Counted from the stretch's first letter, positions 26,575 to 40,645 are shown. The stretch: 64,000 nucleotides of DNA from Cyanoderma ruficeps (GCA_008694505.1 VZDJ01007755.1:12729100-12793099); one strand, 5' to 3'. A program made the numbers and translations. The notes: generated by a model not told the origin, from the letters alone.

Positions 26575-26781
<207 letters not shown>

Positions 26782-29700
26782 TGAAATGCAAATTCAAAAA
26801 TAATGAATTGCCTACCACTTATACTGATCACTGTATATGAGAGAGAGTGGCTAAGCCTCTCATGCCATTTTCTGAGTTACCTTTTTAGTAATGTTACAGA
26901 GCAAGAGATACCGACTTGCTCGCAGGGCTGCTAAATAGGTGTATTTCATTGAGCACCACATTGGCAGGACACGTAGCTGTGCAGAGGAATTGGTTTCAAT
27001 TTGAGCATAATGAGTTGCCAGCACTTCTCATGTGTGAATGTGGAGACACAAGTGTGAAAGTTTGAAATAGCCTTGAAATGTTTGGTCAAAGATGGAATAG
27101 ATTTTACATTCAAGCTGGACTGGAGTTTCTGATATTTCAATGTTAAACACCAGGGTCTCTTCATAATATTGCAGTTTCAAACTAATGCTCCTCACTAGTG
27201 CCTTGTCTTTGTCTGCCTTCTCTGTGATAGAGTAATACTGTTGTTCCAAGTAGCAGTGATCCAACCAATCCATATTTATTTTATGATTTCAAATTATTTT
27301 TACTTTTCTGGAAAATTATTTTTAGTACTTTTTCCTGCTTAGTGCTCTTATTCACAAGCTGAACAGAACAATGTGAGTGGGAAGTGCTTATTTTATAGCA
27401 GTAGATAGAAAACTTTTAAAAGCTGGAAAGTGTGAACTGAAAGAGTCATGGCTACAAAATAAAGATGTGGGCTTAGTGCTTTAATTAGTCCTCTGTATAA
27501 CCAGTTATCAATTGAATAATGTGCTTGGCTCTGCTACAGTCTCCTTTAAAGTACTGTGCACTGAGGGTGTGCTGAGTTGGACAAGACCTGGCTGAATTGC
27601 TTTGTGTTAGTCACACTGGTGCTGCAGCTGCAGCAATGCACCCTATTCCAATGATGAGAATTGCACCACTTGCTTTCTTAGGTACTGTTTCTCCTTGGAG
27701 TTCACTGCTGGAGCATTAATTTTTCGAAGACTTTGGTTTGATGGCATATAGTGTTATAATGTATGCAGCTTTAAAACTCTCTGAAGTTAACTTTCTTAGC
27801 ATTAATGTTTTCTAGTGCTTATGCTTAGTAATGTTGTGGGGGTTTGGGGTTTTTTAACACCTCCTGGCTGCATAAGCTCCAGTGGTGTGGACAGATAAAC
27901 ACTTCACTTCCTTCAAACTAAATGCCATGTTTTAAAATCCTCACACTGATCCCTGGAAGAAGGAGAAAGGAAAATAAAATGGTTATTGGCATGAAAGAAG
28001 ATCTTAAGGGGTTTACTGAAGGCTTGGTTTGGTTCTTTATTTTTAAAGTCAACAAAGATATGCTAAGCATAAGCATAAGGGTTTCCTGACTCTTCATGTT
28101 GCCATTCATTCATATCTTAAATTTACACAGACACCAGTGTGTGTAAATGGAAACAAAATCAAAATCTATCCCCTGAGATACTGCAAAAGTGTCAATGTGC
28201 TTTTCTTTCTGTCTTGTGTTAATGCAAGAAAAGAGGGTGGGTTTAGTTAGCGAAATACGTTTCGCTGTCCAAGAAAATTCCCTGCCACAAAACCCTCACT
28301 AATGAGATGAAAATACCTGAAAGTTCAAAAGCTTCCAGCTGGTGAGGCCACTTATTGAACATATGAGCTCCAGTGTTGCCAAAGGAGCTTCACAAAACTG
28401 GTCCGTGCTAACTTGTAGAACCAGAGCATGTCTGATGGGTTTGCCTACATGAAAGGAGAGATGAATCTATGCATGTGAAGGATTATTGGTGAAGCACTGC
28501 AGTTTGGATGTTAACATCTAACATTAGCAGTTAGAGGTGTCTTCCATACCTTAAAGATTAACTTGTGCTGCTGTGGAGTACCACACAAAGGTCTGTGGGG
28601 TAACGCTGAGTGTGCTTTCAGTGCTGCCCACTGCAGTGCCTGATGTTCACAGCTCTTGGGATCCAGAACCCTCCGCTGGAGAGGCCAAGTTTAACCAAGC
28701 TGCCTGGGCTGGGTGCTGACCTGGATTATAACACTGGTTTTTGCATGGTTAAACTTTAAACTTCTGCCAGCTAAGATGTACTGCCTACCATAATGACCCT
28801 TAGAGATGGAACATGAGAGTTCATTGAAGTGACTTTCTAGGTTTGTTTTTGCTTTAATAGAATACCTTTTTTTGTTTTTTAACCCCAGAAGAATTTCAGT
28901 GGCACAAATTGCATCATGAATTTGGTTGTAACAGTTGAGCAGGAAGAGACACTGAAACTGATTTTATTTTCCTGAGATTACAGCTTAAGTACCACAAAGT
29001 CATCACTCATATATATAAATATGAGCATAAAGTAAATCTTATTTTGCTACTTGCTAAATCAGGTTTTGATAACTTATTAATACAATAAAACAAATACAAA
29101 ACAAATACAATAAAGCCTTACTAAATAAGGGGAATGCTGTATTTGACATTTAAGTGAAATTTTATTACCAGAATCTGAGTGTGCAGTCTTGCTGGTGGTT
29201 CTTTCCCTACTATGAAAGTTCTGCCCTGGTTGTTTCTTTTGGTGGTGGCAGGCATGGTTAATTTTTGCTGTTAAAGATCGTATATGACAGCTGTTAGTGT
29301 AACCATCCTCTCTTGAATATTCTCTCCAGTCTGCTTCTCTTTAGAGTAAAAATTCAAGTTAATATAGCAGGAAGTTAAATTTTTATGTAATTAAATCCAA
29401 ATAACTAATGTGTTTCTGGCACTTAATAGAAGTCTTCATATGCATATAGAATGGCGAGCATATCAAAATTAATGTCCTTATAGCGCCCTGTCTTGATGTG
29501 AAAGAATGGGTTTCACAAGAATCCAAGGTAAACCATCACACCAGATGGGCATTCCTTTGGTGTCGTTTGATTTCTTCAGGTACACAATTCACACTTGATA
29601 TTTACAGGAAGGTCTTATCAGCTCTCAGTCTGAACTCGTTTTGTTTTGTTCCTGGTACTTTGGTGTCCTGAATTTCTACTCTAAAAGCAAGCGTGTGTTA

Positions 29701-32700
29701 CCAATACCCTCCAGCTGATGTTAAATATTACTGTTATGTTTTGCTTAGGCAGCACAGTAACCTTTACCTTGATAAATGTCTGCCCTGGTAGCCTCTGGAA
29801 AATACTGATTTATGATCTCAGTTTGGAAGATACAGGGCATGTTGGTACCTTGTGGAATTACACTTTGCTGTGCTGCTGCTTCCAAGAAGGATACTTTTCA
29901 TTCTTCTGCAGAAGTTCTGCATAGGAAGACGTGTCCCAAGGGTATGCTGGTGACCACATCTCAGATGTATTCTGTGATAACTGAAAGGCACTGAAGACAC
30001 TCTCTCAGGGTTTTAATACTGTGGCCCTCAGGTGTTGTCTGATTCTTCTTGCATTACCTTCCAGGACTCTACAGCTCAAAACTATCAAAAGTGTTTCTGA
30101 GGATTCATCAGCTCAAGCCGCAGAGGTGTTCTGCTCTGACTGCAAATGGCTTGGGCTCAGTCTGTTGTAAAAGCCTGTGCTACGTGGCCACAGTTGTTTA
30201 TGTGTGCAGACTATTGATGTGAAAGTGGATGATCAAGTTGGATGTGATTGCTTAAAACCTGCTGCACAGGAAAAGTGGCTCACAAGGCCAGAGTGTGTGC
30301 ATACCCCCACCTACACAGCGCAGTCTTTTCTTTCAAAGGCCATGGTAATGTTGGTGAGTGCATGCAATGAAAGAAAAAAGTACTTTGGGATGAGTTGGCA
30401 GCATCTAGGTCATTTTGCCCCAAATACTCACTCCCACGTTTAATCAAATCATAACAGGACTTTTACTGTTGGGGGTTTTTAGGGCCTTATCCCTCTTGTT
30501 GTAACTGATGGTTCATTTTCTCAACTGTTTGGTTTTTTCTATTCTGAGAGGAAAGCTGTTCCTTTGAGATGATGTTTAAAATAGAAGACAAACACAAAAA
30601 TGTAAAAATCCTTTTCTTTTTCTGTAGTCTTCTACTCAGTTTTGCCCAGAGTTTGGAGGGAATGCCTCTTACATCTCTCTGCCACCTGCATGCACACAGG
30701 AGTCAACTAATTACAAAAATACTTCTATAAAGCTATTAGAAAGTAACACCCTACTCCAGGGTGCGCCACACTGTAACACATCCAGGATGTTGAAAATACT
30801 CCTGTGACAGAGCGAAGGTGTGCAGTTGCTAATACAGAGTAATCACTGGTGCCCTGCTCTGGTTGCTTACCTAAGTGTGCTGATAGCTTTCTTAATGTCT
30901 TTTAAATGAGGAAATATAAAACCTTGTCATGTGAACCTTCTCCAGGTGGTGTGTTGGATGGGAATGAGTCAGAAGGCCCTTCTCTGGTGTTGGAAGTGGT
31001 GTGCAACAAACACCCCACTGAAACCTGTTTCTACTGGTCTGATTTGTTAATCACAGAGTGGTGCCTGATGGGCCTGCTCCTCCCCGAGTCCTGCTAACAC
31101 AGAGGAAGACGCTCTCTGCAGGTCTTCTCAGGAGTGAGCTTGCCTTGGCAACAGGAGAGCAGGACAGCTCCCTGAGATTTGACAACATGCAGCTGCAGAA
31201 GTTTCTCTCTCAGGTCCAAAGGCATGGCTGTTCCCAAGACACAGTTTGGCCATTCCTCTAGGCCTATTGCTATCCACTCTGGGAGAACCATCCCTTGGAC
31301 ACTGAGGGAGAAGAGCATGATGTGAGTCAGGCATCTCCCAGTTGTCTTGAGATGATGACAGTGACAGCAGCTGCTGTTCCTCATTAGCCACCCTGAACCT
31401 GCTGCATCTTGGTTTGGAAGGTCTGGAAGAGCTCAGATTTTTCCTTCAGTGATGCTGAGCACACTTAGATGTTTGTAGCATGTTGGGTCTTCTGTAAGTT
31501 TGCTGTAGAGCTGTCTCCCCGGCCCTGGGGAGAAGAGCAAACATTAGACTGGCACTCATCCTTTGTTTGTTGGCATTATGGTGTCTGCTGCCAGCTTGTG
31601 TTACTTTGGGAACAGAGCCTGCTTAAGTTCAATTCAGACTCTCCACTCCCTCAGATGCAATTTAAAATGCTGTCTGCCGATTGTGGAAGGTGGTGCTGGA
31701 CAAAGAGCGCTTTGTCCGGTGCTTTGTCTCCCCGGGTGGTGCCAGGGAAAGCTATGCCTGTTCTTCTGAGTGAGTAGGGCAGCACAGCTCTGATGGGGTA
31801 ATTTTAAGTTCAAAGAGCTAGGTAAGATCTAAGACAGGGAGGGACACTCCCTTAGAGAGAGAACTGAGTAGAGAACTCAGGTGAGTCCTTTCCAGCCAAC
31901 AGGCACACCACTCCCTGATATGAAATGTTTTGCACTTTAATTTGTGTTTAGCTTTGAACTTGACCTGGCACCGAGCTATCGCAGAGTTCTCCCGAGGCTT
32001 TTGTGCTCTGCAGCTGAATATCACTTTCTGGAGAACAGGGCCCAAATGCAGTGCTCCTGAGAGAGGCAGCCTGCCATCTGTATGTGGGCTGGTAAATGAT
32101 TAATGAATGGATATCCTCAAAAGAAAACCAAGAAAACAACCTACCCACACATTTAATCCCCCCACTACTCAAATTTTGTTTTGTTTTTTCTTTTTTTTTC
32201 TTGTTGTTGTGCATCTGAAAAGCAATCAGAGGTTTGAAAACTTTTCACAAATACTTCTAATAAAAGAAAGCATTGCCACCAGCATATAACCTTCAAGCTT
32301 TTAAAAGAGAAATAGGACTTCTGTAGTTCTGAATTCTTGACTGTGTGCAGTGTCTTGAGAACAGCAACCTTTCTCTCCCCATAAACATGTAGAAGAAAGT
32401 GTATTTGGTATTCATTTAAAAGTCTGATTGTAAAGTAGTGCCTGTATATTGCAGAGAGAGGGAGAGAGCATTCATCATATTGAACAGTTTTTGCCTCCTC
32501 GATGCTGAGATCAGTAATGTTTGTAACTCTCGTAATTGCTCATAAACCATCATTATGTGCTTTTCTGGAAATGTTTATGCTTTAAAATATATTTATTGAC
32601 TTGATTTTAGTTTGTTGCTACCTCATTTTCCCTCAAGGACTTAGTTTGTTTTAGTCTAGGAAATCACAGCTTTGTAGTCTGGAAATTCTTCATATTCCTG

Positions 32701-33156
32701 ACTTCTCAAACCTGTCACCTTGAAAAACTGGATGAACTCTTCTTATATACAAGCAAATATCCATATTGCTCCTCTCTTTTTTTTTCCTCAGAGAGTTACC
32801 TTCAAGTTGTCAGACTTTCCCATGGTCTTGTCTGTTATTTCACTTTTTGTGCCCATTTAAATTTTGGCAAGCACTTCTCCATTGATCTACAGTGCAATAT
32901 CAAATTGCAGAATCAAAATGCAGTCAATGAGATTGCTGGCAAAAATTCCTTATTTCTTTTGCATCTCTTGGTGCACTTGTTCTTCCTGTTCTTTCATCTC
33001 CCCCTATTAGCCAGTCTGGTGAAGCAGCAGCTTTGTATCTAATTTTAATGAAATATTCCCCTTTTGTGAGATCACCTGTGTCGGACAATCTTGTCTACTT
33101 TGCATTTTGTTTTATAACTGCTGTGGAAAGTATACACATATGTCTTCTTTCTTTCC

Positions 33157-33232
33157 TTTTTTTTTTTTTTTTTTTTTTTTTTTTCCCTTTTTTTNTTTTT
33201 TTTTTTTTTTTCTTCTCTCCCTTTTCTTCTAG
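33157..33232 (+). repeat. Long T-rich/polypyrimidine tract with an undetermined base, ending in TAG
   Basis: A run of 28 T (33157-33184) is followed by ccc, more T, one N at 33195, further T, then tcttctctcccttttcttctAG at 33231-33232. The N marks an unresolved homopolymer. The right end is a strong match to a 3' splice site. On the minus strand it is a poly(A)-like tract, so a retroposed tail is an alternative reading. Confidence 0.85.
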
Positions 33233-35924
33233 CGTTGTGTGCTGACAGCTTCCCTGAATGGAAGCCATGGATCAGCAGTACCTTTTCAGTGTGGAGAAAT
33301 GATTCAGATTTAGCGTCAAGTGAAACGACGCTGTATAATTCTTCATCAGGTTGCATGGCTGAGAATCTTTCACTTTTGACTTCATCTCTCTGGACCCAGC
33401 CAAACTGGTTGTGCTGTGTCTAGTTGCCCTGAAGTTACCATCCTCCTAAGTTAAACTCAGCAGACTGTGAAACTGTTTCTTTCTTTGTGTATATACAACC
33501 TTATGTCTGTGAGAGATTCCTGGTATCCCCTACAGAACTTGTTATATTTGCTTGATGTTCAGTTTGGTAAGTGGATATATCAAAGTTTGTATCCAGCTTT
33601 TTAATGATACCACAGTCAAAACTCTTTTAGTTCCAATTTACCTTTCAGATATTTCAGATGGGCCAGACAGCAAAACTGGAACTGCTGTAAGAGTCTGTAG
33701 CCCAAAAGACTGTTGCTCTTTGATGTAATGAGAAAAGTAGGATTAGTTCACAGGCTACTAATATTTCAAACAGTGGAGGAAATGTCTGATTGTGTCCCAG
33801 AAGTTCATGGAAAGAAACTACTTGCATTTTCTCTCTTGCTTTCTAACCTGGAGTAGGAGTCTGTGGTTTGTAGACACCAGTTCCACTATAAAATATGCTT
33901 GGTTTCATGGGATTTGCTTGGTGCCTTGAGCACAAAGGACCAAAAGCTTGTGATGACAGAGATTTCTCAATCCTGTTACAGTGAGGTACTAGGTGGGAAG
34001 AGCTGTATGCTTTTAGATACACCAGTCTTGATCTCTTGCTTTCCTCTGCTTTGACATAAGCACAAGTATAATCTTATCCTTTTTTTAAAAAGAAACACCT
34101 AAGATTTGCCTCAGCGTTTAATTTTGTGTTTTGTTTGTGAGAGGGAAGTAGGAGGAGAGAGGGAAAACTTGCAGCTTTTACAACTGAAGACTCCTAGTAT
34201 GACATGTTCCTCTCAGACTTCCACAGATCTTGGCTGTTACTCAAAGTCTGCAAACTTGAAAGTTGTTGAAATTCAGCTGTGACCTTACAAGCATTCTCTG
34301 TAAGGTGGTGGTGGAATTTTTTGTTTCAGTTTGTTTGCTTGTTTCAGATCTCCAAGGCCAGCAAAAAAGCCAATTGAAGTCGCATCAATTAGGAAAAAGT
34401 TCTAGAGGCTCATACAAAAGAAATTAACTGGGGAGGATGACTTTTTGAAAGATTGCAATTGAGGGAAGGGTAGAATAGCCAGGAAGCTGGTTCCCAGAAG
34501 ACTGGGAGATGGCCTGAATCACACAGGATTTGCTTGGCATTGCTTGAATTACTTTGCCTTAGCTCTTGGCTGGTACAGTGGAGGGCTGGGCTCATTTGCA
34601 TGATGCTGGAAAGACTTAAGTGCTTGGGAGAGAGGGTCTTAAAAGCTGCCTGAGTTAACCACTGGGAATCTGAGAGAAAAAAGGCTGATCCCCACTGGGA
34701 ATCTGAGGTGTATTCAGTGATGCACTCGAGGTTCTGGTCTGATCCTGCATTTCTATTGATTTGAAGCTATCCCAAGCACTAGCTACAAGGAAATTGAAAA
34801 TGTGGCTCCTGAGTTCTCAAGAGACAGCTGTTCTCCTCTTTCATGGGATCTAACTTCAGAATTCAAAAGGGAGGAGTTACATGAACACTACAGCCTCCCC
34901 AGCTGGTGAGCTCCTGCCAGCAAGGTTGGGGCAAGGAAACAGTGCCTGTTTATAGGCACTGAGCAAGGCATGAATAAAGTGTGAAGCTACTTCACCCCTT
35001 GCCTACCCCGACAGGCCTATAGAAAACCGTACAGTTAAAAAGTCTTTAAGGATAGTTAAGAAGCTTAAAAAGGGTTTCTTAGTCTATATTCTGTAATTGC
35101 AATCTGGATCTTCACACCAGTTTTCCTAAAGTAGTAATTTTACAGTTTTAACACCACCCATCTGGCCTTGAAGTTATCCCTTAATGAGGTAAAGAGAAGG
35201 GAGTTGTAAAAGCTATGTTTAATCAGTTAAAAAAATTCTTTCCCTTCTGTGTAAACTTGGGGGAAGAATTTTTATTAAATTCTGAGGAATGGTGTATTTT
35301 GAGTTGATGGCTCATATGGGCAGTGATGCTTTTTGTTAATCTCTTACATAACACTGCATGAATTTTCATACGGAGTACCAGGTGCAGAAGAAAGCAAGCA
35401 TATGTGACTGCTAGGAATGGAGGAGTGACCAATGCAGCTATCCCATGACTCTTGCCTGGATCACAGTTCATGCTAGTAGTGGATGAAGACTCTTGCAAAG
35501 AAGTACAGCCCTTAATACTTGGGGAATTTGGTTAATGGGCTACTCCACGTTTCTTTTCATTTGGTTGATTCTTCTGCTTTTGGTTTCACTTTGTTTCAGC
35601 TCCTTCCCTACTTTTTCCTTTACTGATGTCTTGTTAGATGGACTAAATCTGCATGGGAATTTGTGAATGAATTTCTTCATTAGAAGAAATTGCCATGAGC
35701 TTTCTATAATTAGTCTGTGAAATCTTTTTCAGACAGACTGTCCCTTTTCCTTCTGGGGGCTGGAGGAGGAACTGTTACAACTGAGCTAACATGGCAAACA
35801 AGCAAGGCAAAAATTATTGATGTCTTTCCCTTCTGTAAATACAGACCCCAGCTGGCAGGAATGTAGAGCAGGAATTTTGATAGGTCATGTGTGTTTAGGG
35901 AGGGAGCTGCAGAGAAATCTTGTC

Positions 35925-35948
35925 TCACAGGATGACGTCATCCTGTGA
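35925..35948. promoter_or_regulatory. Perfect 24-bp palindrome centred on a CRE (TGACGTCA)
   Basis: Positions 35925-35948 equal their own reverse complement over all 24 bases. The central eight (35933-35940) are the consensus cAMP-response element TGACGTCA bound by CREB/ATF dimers, flanked by the arms TCACAGGA and TCCTGTGA. A further CRE-like TCACGTCA lies at 36104-36111. It is located deep in intron 2. CREB/ATF binding follows from the known motif; function at this site is inference. Confidence 0.6.
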
Positions 35949-38900
35949 ATTTTTGGATGCTCAAACAGATGACTTTTTTTCCCCCCCTTGCTGGAGCCAG
36001 TATTTGCTGCTGAAAACAACTGATAGGAAGTGTGGTAGGAATTCTTTGGTCAGCATCCTCCCTATGGAAACCGGCACACTTCACGTCTGGGAACGGGAGC
36101 TGGTCACGTCAGTGCTGCCAATTAAAGCAGCTGACATCATTGATGTCCTAAGCTCTGACTGAACTACTGTACCAATTGGTGCCAACAGGAAAATAAAACC
36201 GTGCTATTTAAGTCATGTATAACTGTTTATATGGAGAATGTAATTTGTGTGTTTAATTTAGCCTGTGATCCAAGGCAGTGATTCTGCTGTGTCAGGGAAA
36301 GGCACTTCTGTGAGCTTTGAAAGTTAAAGAAGTGGAAAAACTGGCGTTTTCCTCTGTCGTGGGCTGTTGTGCAGAGATTTTCTGTTCTCAGTTGGCAGAG
36401 ATGAACTTGTTCCAGTGGCAGGGCTGGGGGGGAAAGCTATTAACACTAATAGCAAAGGTGACCATTATTACCTGCATAGGAGGAACATGGGCATTCAACT
36501 TCTTGCTCTGAAGGACCTGTGCAACAGAGAGAAACTGAAAGCCTGTACTTACTTTCTTGCAGCTTTATGTACAGACATGAATCTCTGTCTTCCATTTATC
36601 CCCTCTACTGCAGGTGAGCCTCAACTCTTTTTGTTGAACCCAAGTGTGCAGTTTGACTCCAAAGCTGGGTGGAGCAGGGGCAAAGAAGGATATCCATTGT
36701 ACGCTGTAAGAGGGCTTTTGTATATGTCCTTAAAGGAGGAACGCTAGGCTGCTGTGCCACCTGTCACAAAATCTACAACACTGGCAGATGCTACTGTCAT
36801 CTTGGATGGTTGATAGCCTATGTAGAGTAAGAAAGACCTTTTAAATCAATGTGTTAAGGTTATGTTTTTCAGGGGAGGCACCTTGACATCACGCTCTTTA
36901 AATATTTGTCAGCAGTTCAACCTTTCCGGTTCATCTCACATGAATTCTGTATTGCAGTGGACTGGGAATAGCCAGCCAAGGCTGGCTGGCTGCATTTGAC
37001 TGGCTGAAATAATTCAAGCCAGCTGCATCTGTTCTTTGTTGGCTTGTTTCATGGCACTCACCTGATCCTTCTTTTGCTGTGTGTGGACCAGCTCATCATG
37101 TGAGAGGTCCTATTTTTGTTATGATGGCTGACATGTGCTCTGAAAGGAAGAGGGATGTGTGAGTAGGAAGCAAGATCCTACCTGAAGGTCTTCATCAAAA
37201 TGATGGGAAGTGCATTAGTTGTGTTCTGCCAGAATGATTGTTTTGTGTATTTTATTTATTTTTTTAAATTATATATAACCTTTTGAGCATAGGCAAGTGT
37301 GAGGTGTGTGTCTATGGAGGAGAAAGTGTTCAGCAAAAAGTACTGACTGAGGAAAGCTGCCTCTGATAAAATGCTGCATGGGCCTCTGCATTTCCAGACT
37401 CAAAAAGTAAAGTCTCTGTAGGCCAAGTGGGATCACTGTGAAGCTTGATGGGAAAAATTAAACAGGTGAGATGGATGGGCAGGGTGACTTGAATAATCCA
37501 GTTCTTTAGCTACTATATCTGCTAAACTAATCACTAGGGCTCAAAGCATGTGGAAGAACTAAGATATTGGCTACCAAAATGGCATTGCCAAAAATAGAAG
37601 AAATGCAAAGCAGTGCTGCATTAGATTCATGGATCTGAGTTGAGAGATTCTTACAAAGGTGGCTTAGAAACCCAGAACCAACTGCTGGGAAGGATGTGTC
37701 CCTCAGAGCCAGTGGAGGAGAAGAGCTAAAGCATATCCTGGGGGCTGTGATGAGAAATACTCTGAGTAGGAATGAAGTTGCTGTATGATACTAAATCAGC
37801 CTTAGGCTTTACTAGACACTGTGGGACTTTGGATGGGGGAAATGGGCAGTATTTTTAACTGTTCATGGTATCAGATTTTTTTCTATGCAGTGCTGTTGAG
37901 CCATCCAAAAGGAGAGTTGCTATAGAAACGTAACACGTGAACTTAGGCAAACTTTCTAAATAAAATCAACAGAAAACCTGAATTTGAGTTCAGACTGGCA
38001 GTGTCTTAATACGGCATGTAAATAGAAAAGAGAGTGACATTTATAATAAGATCTAGTATGCATATGTTCCTATCTGAAAAACTGCTTTATCTGAGCCTAA
38101 CAAAAGCTTGAGATGGACTCAAAATCCTGAGGTTTGGGGTGGGTTGCTGGTTCTTTTTTTTTCAATTTGATTGTTGCTGACTGACCACTGTCCCACTTCA
38201 GGAAGTCTGTGGCTGCCTGTGGGTTACCTGTGTGTCTACTGGTGTGTCAGTGCACACACTGTCAAAGACACACAGAGGTGTCAAAGGATCTGATGGACCT
38301 AGTGAATCCAAAGGTCTGCAAGAGCTGTTCTAGGTAGATGGCTGGCACCAGATGTGCTTGTACTGGCTTTTGTCATCCTGCTGGCTATGGGAGTGTTTGG
38401 GCAGTAGTAGCGAGGGAGAGGAGTGAGGGAGGAATGCTGGTGGAGGGGGAAATAGGGGACAGTAGCAGCAGCAGCATGGGGTCGTGGTGGATGGCAGCAG
38501 GAGGAAGAGATGGAGGGACAAAGGCTCTCCACTGGGAGGTCAGGAAACAGCAGCCTTGCAAGGATGAGACATTCTGCCAACCCTGCTTTGGGATTGGGGC
38601 TCCCCTGTCAAACTGGTAACTTGCTCTGAGCACCGAGTGGCTCTCAATACTCTGCTTAGGAAAATTTCTAGTGCCATTTTAGCAAAAAGTTGCTTTGCTA
38701 ATCTGCATTTCTGGTTAAAATTCTAATGACTAGAATTAGTCTGTCTAGAAGAAAGAGACATATGGCAAGCAAATGGCCTTTTTTAATGAGCCTCCCACTC
38801 AGCAGTTGGCTGCTCATCCAGTTTGTGTGTGGCACAGTCTTAGAGCAGCATCTTCTTGCCAGATTAAAAAAAACCCTAAAATCCTGCAACTTTTTGGTGA

Positions 38901-40586
38901 GTTTCCTTTCAGGAAGGGGGGTGGGAAACATCATAATGGAAGTATTAGAGAGAGACAAAACTTCACTGTACCTCCTGCAACAATTGGTTACCAAAGCCGT
39001 AAGAAAGTATTCCAGAACCTGGTTTAGAAAACTGGAAAGCACACAGTTCTTTACCTCTCAGTGGTGGTTGGGTACTATATATACTTACTTAGGGCATGTG
39101 AAATTTTCAATGATGAATAAAGCAAAGTAACATAATGTCTGACTTCTGAAAGTCACAGTAATCTGAAAGGCTGTAGTAAATGATTGCAGCTGGTCTATAA
39201 AATCCTAGTAAAATTAATTTCAATAAATACTTTTCAGAAAATACTGTATTTGGTAGCCAGTAATGGGTTTGGAGGATTGATGGGACCATTGTTTCTAAAC
39301 CATGGGTGCCACCAGTATGGGAGCATAAAATTTATGATGATCAGTCTCTGCTGCTAGTAATGGCTGTGTGACTGATCTAAGAGAAATTCATTGCCAAGGT
39401 GTAGCTGTGTAAGGATTCATGAAGTAAAAACTTACTTATGCCCAGCTTCCTCATTCAACCTTATGACTTCAGATGAACTTGTGGCAAGGTCAGGCTGTCC
39501 TTCAACACTTAACCTTGCCTGCTGAAGAATATTCTGTGCTGTGGCAAGGACTTTTAATATTGGCTCTGACGTTAGTGTTTGTTCTCATGTTGGAATTAGT
39601 TTGTGTGTAGCAAAGGGAGAATACCTCATGCTCCATCATCTTGTCTGCAGACGCCTTCTGAAGTTCTCCCTCATCCCTTGTGCAGTAGTGCTGCTTTTCC
39701 TTCTTGCTGTGATTTCTAATGCTTTTCCCAGCCACTCAGTGATTGCTTTGAAAGTGCCAAAGTGCTTTGCTGTCCTCCGTGTGCATTTGTGGCTGCCCAA
39801 CCCTCAGCTGAAAAGTTAGGGCTGCTTGTACAGTCCTTTATCTTGAGCACTGCCACTACATGGATGGATCCTCTGTAGGAAAGAGGCTGGTTAAGTATTT
39901 CTACAAGAAAAAAAAAAAGAGATCTGTTTCAGACCTGTTTCAGTAGGACTGCCTGAAAAAAAGAATGGAAGGTGCTGGAATTCACTGGGGTGGTAGCAGC
40001 AGCAGTGTGCACCTAACCCTTCACCTGGTGCTATTTACTTTGTCTTCAGTTGCCGTGACTAAAATCCTTGTGGCTCTTTCAGAAGAGAAAAGGAAGCCAT
40101 TAGCAGCAATGACTGTGTTCATCCGGCTCTTTTGATAACATATGAACTCGTAATTGCAACTTAAAATAACTTCTCCCAGTCCATCCCTTGGCTGTGCCGT
40201 TGTTATCTAAGCAGTCTGGAAACAGAGCTGGGCTGCTGTCCTCAGGCGCTGCCAGGTCTGGTGTCTGACAGACTGGTTTGAAATCTGGGGAAGAGCTTTT
40301 CAGCTGGCCAGCACAGTCTGCATGTTGGAGGTCTTTTTGTAGACTGTTAATCTTCAGTCTTGAAGGCGTTCTTCCAGCTGTGTGTCTAGCAGGGACTCTT
40401 GGGAAGCTCTCCCTCCCCAGGCCTTGCCTGGACACGTGCCAGCTGAGTGTGAACATACAAACCTTTTCTGTGTCACATTGCTGGTGACCAATTATAGCAG
40501 CACAATATGGAGGGGGAGGAGAGCAGAGGCATTTTACCCTATGTATTTGCCAAGTCATATTATCATAGCAAAGTGTGAGTAATAGC

Positions 40587-40600
40587 CTCTCTCTCTCTCT

Positions 40601-40643
<43 letters not shown>
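40587..40643. repeat. Compound dinucleotide microsatellite (CT)n(TA)n
   Basis: An uninterrupted CT run at about 40587-40602 passes directly into a TA run at about 40604-40643. It is probably length-polymorphic. The alternating Ile-Tyr stretch of the longest minus-strand open frame here comes from this repeat. Confidence 0.95.

Positions 40644-40645
<2 letters not shown>

Noticed and set aside
36367..36747. 126-codon + strand open frame downstream of the CRE palindrome
   Set aside because: It begins at a non-ATG codon, is not recognised, and is of chance-expected length.
38726..39130. 134-codon ATG-started + strand open frame
   Set aside because: It has a real ATG, but its Ser/Leu-rich translation resembles no known family and there is no splice or polyadenylation context. 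Chance is likely.
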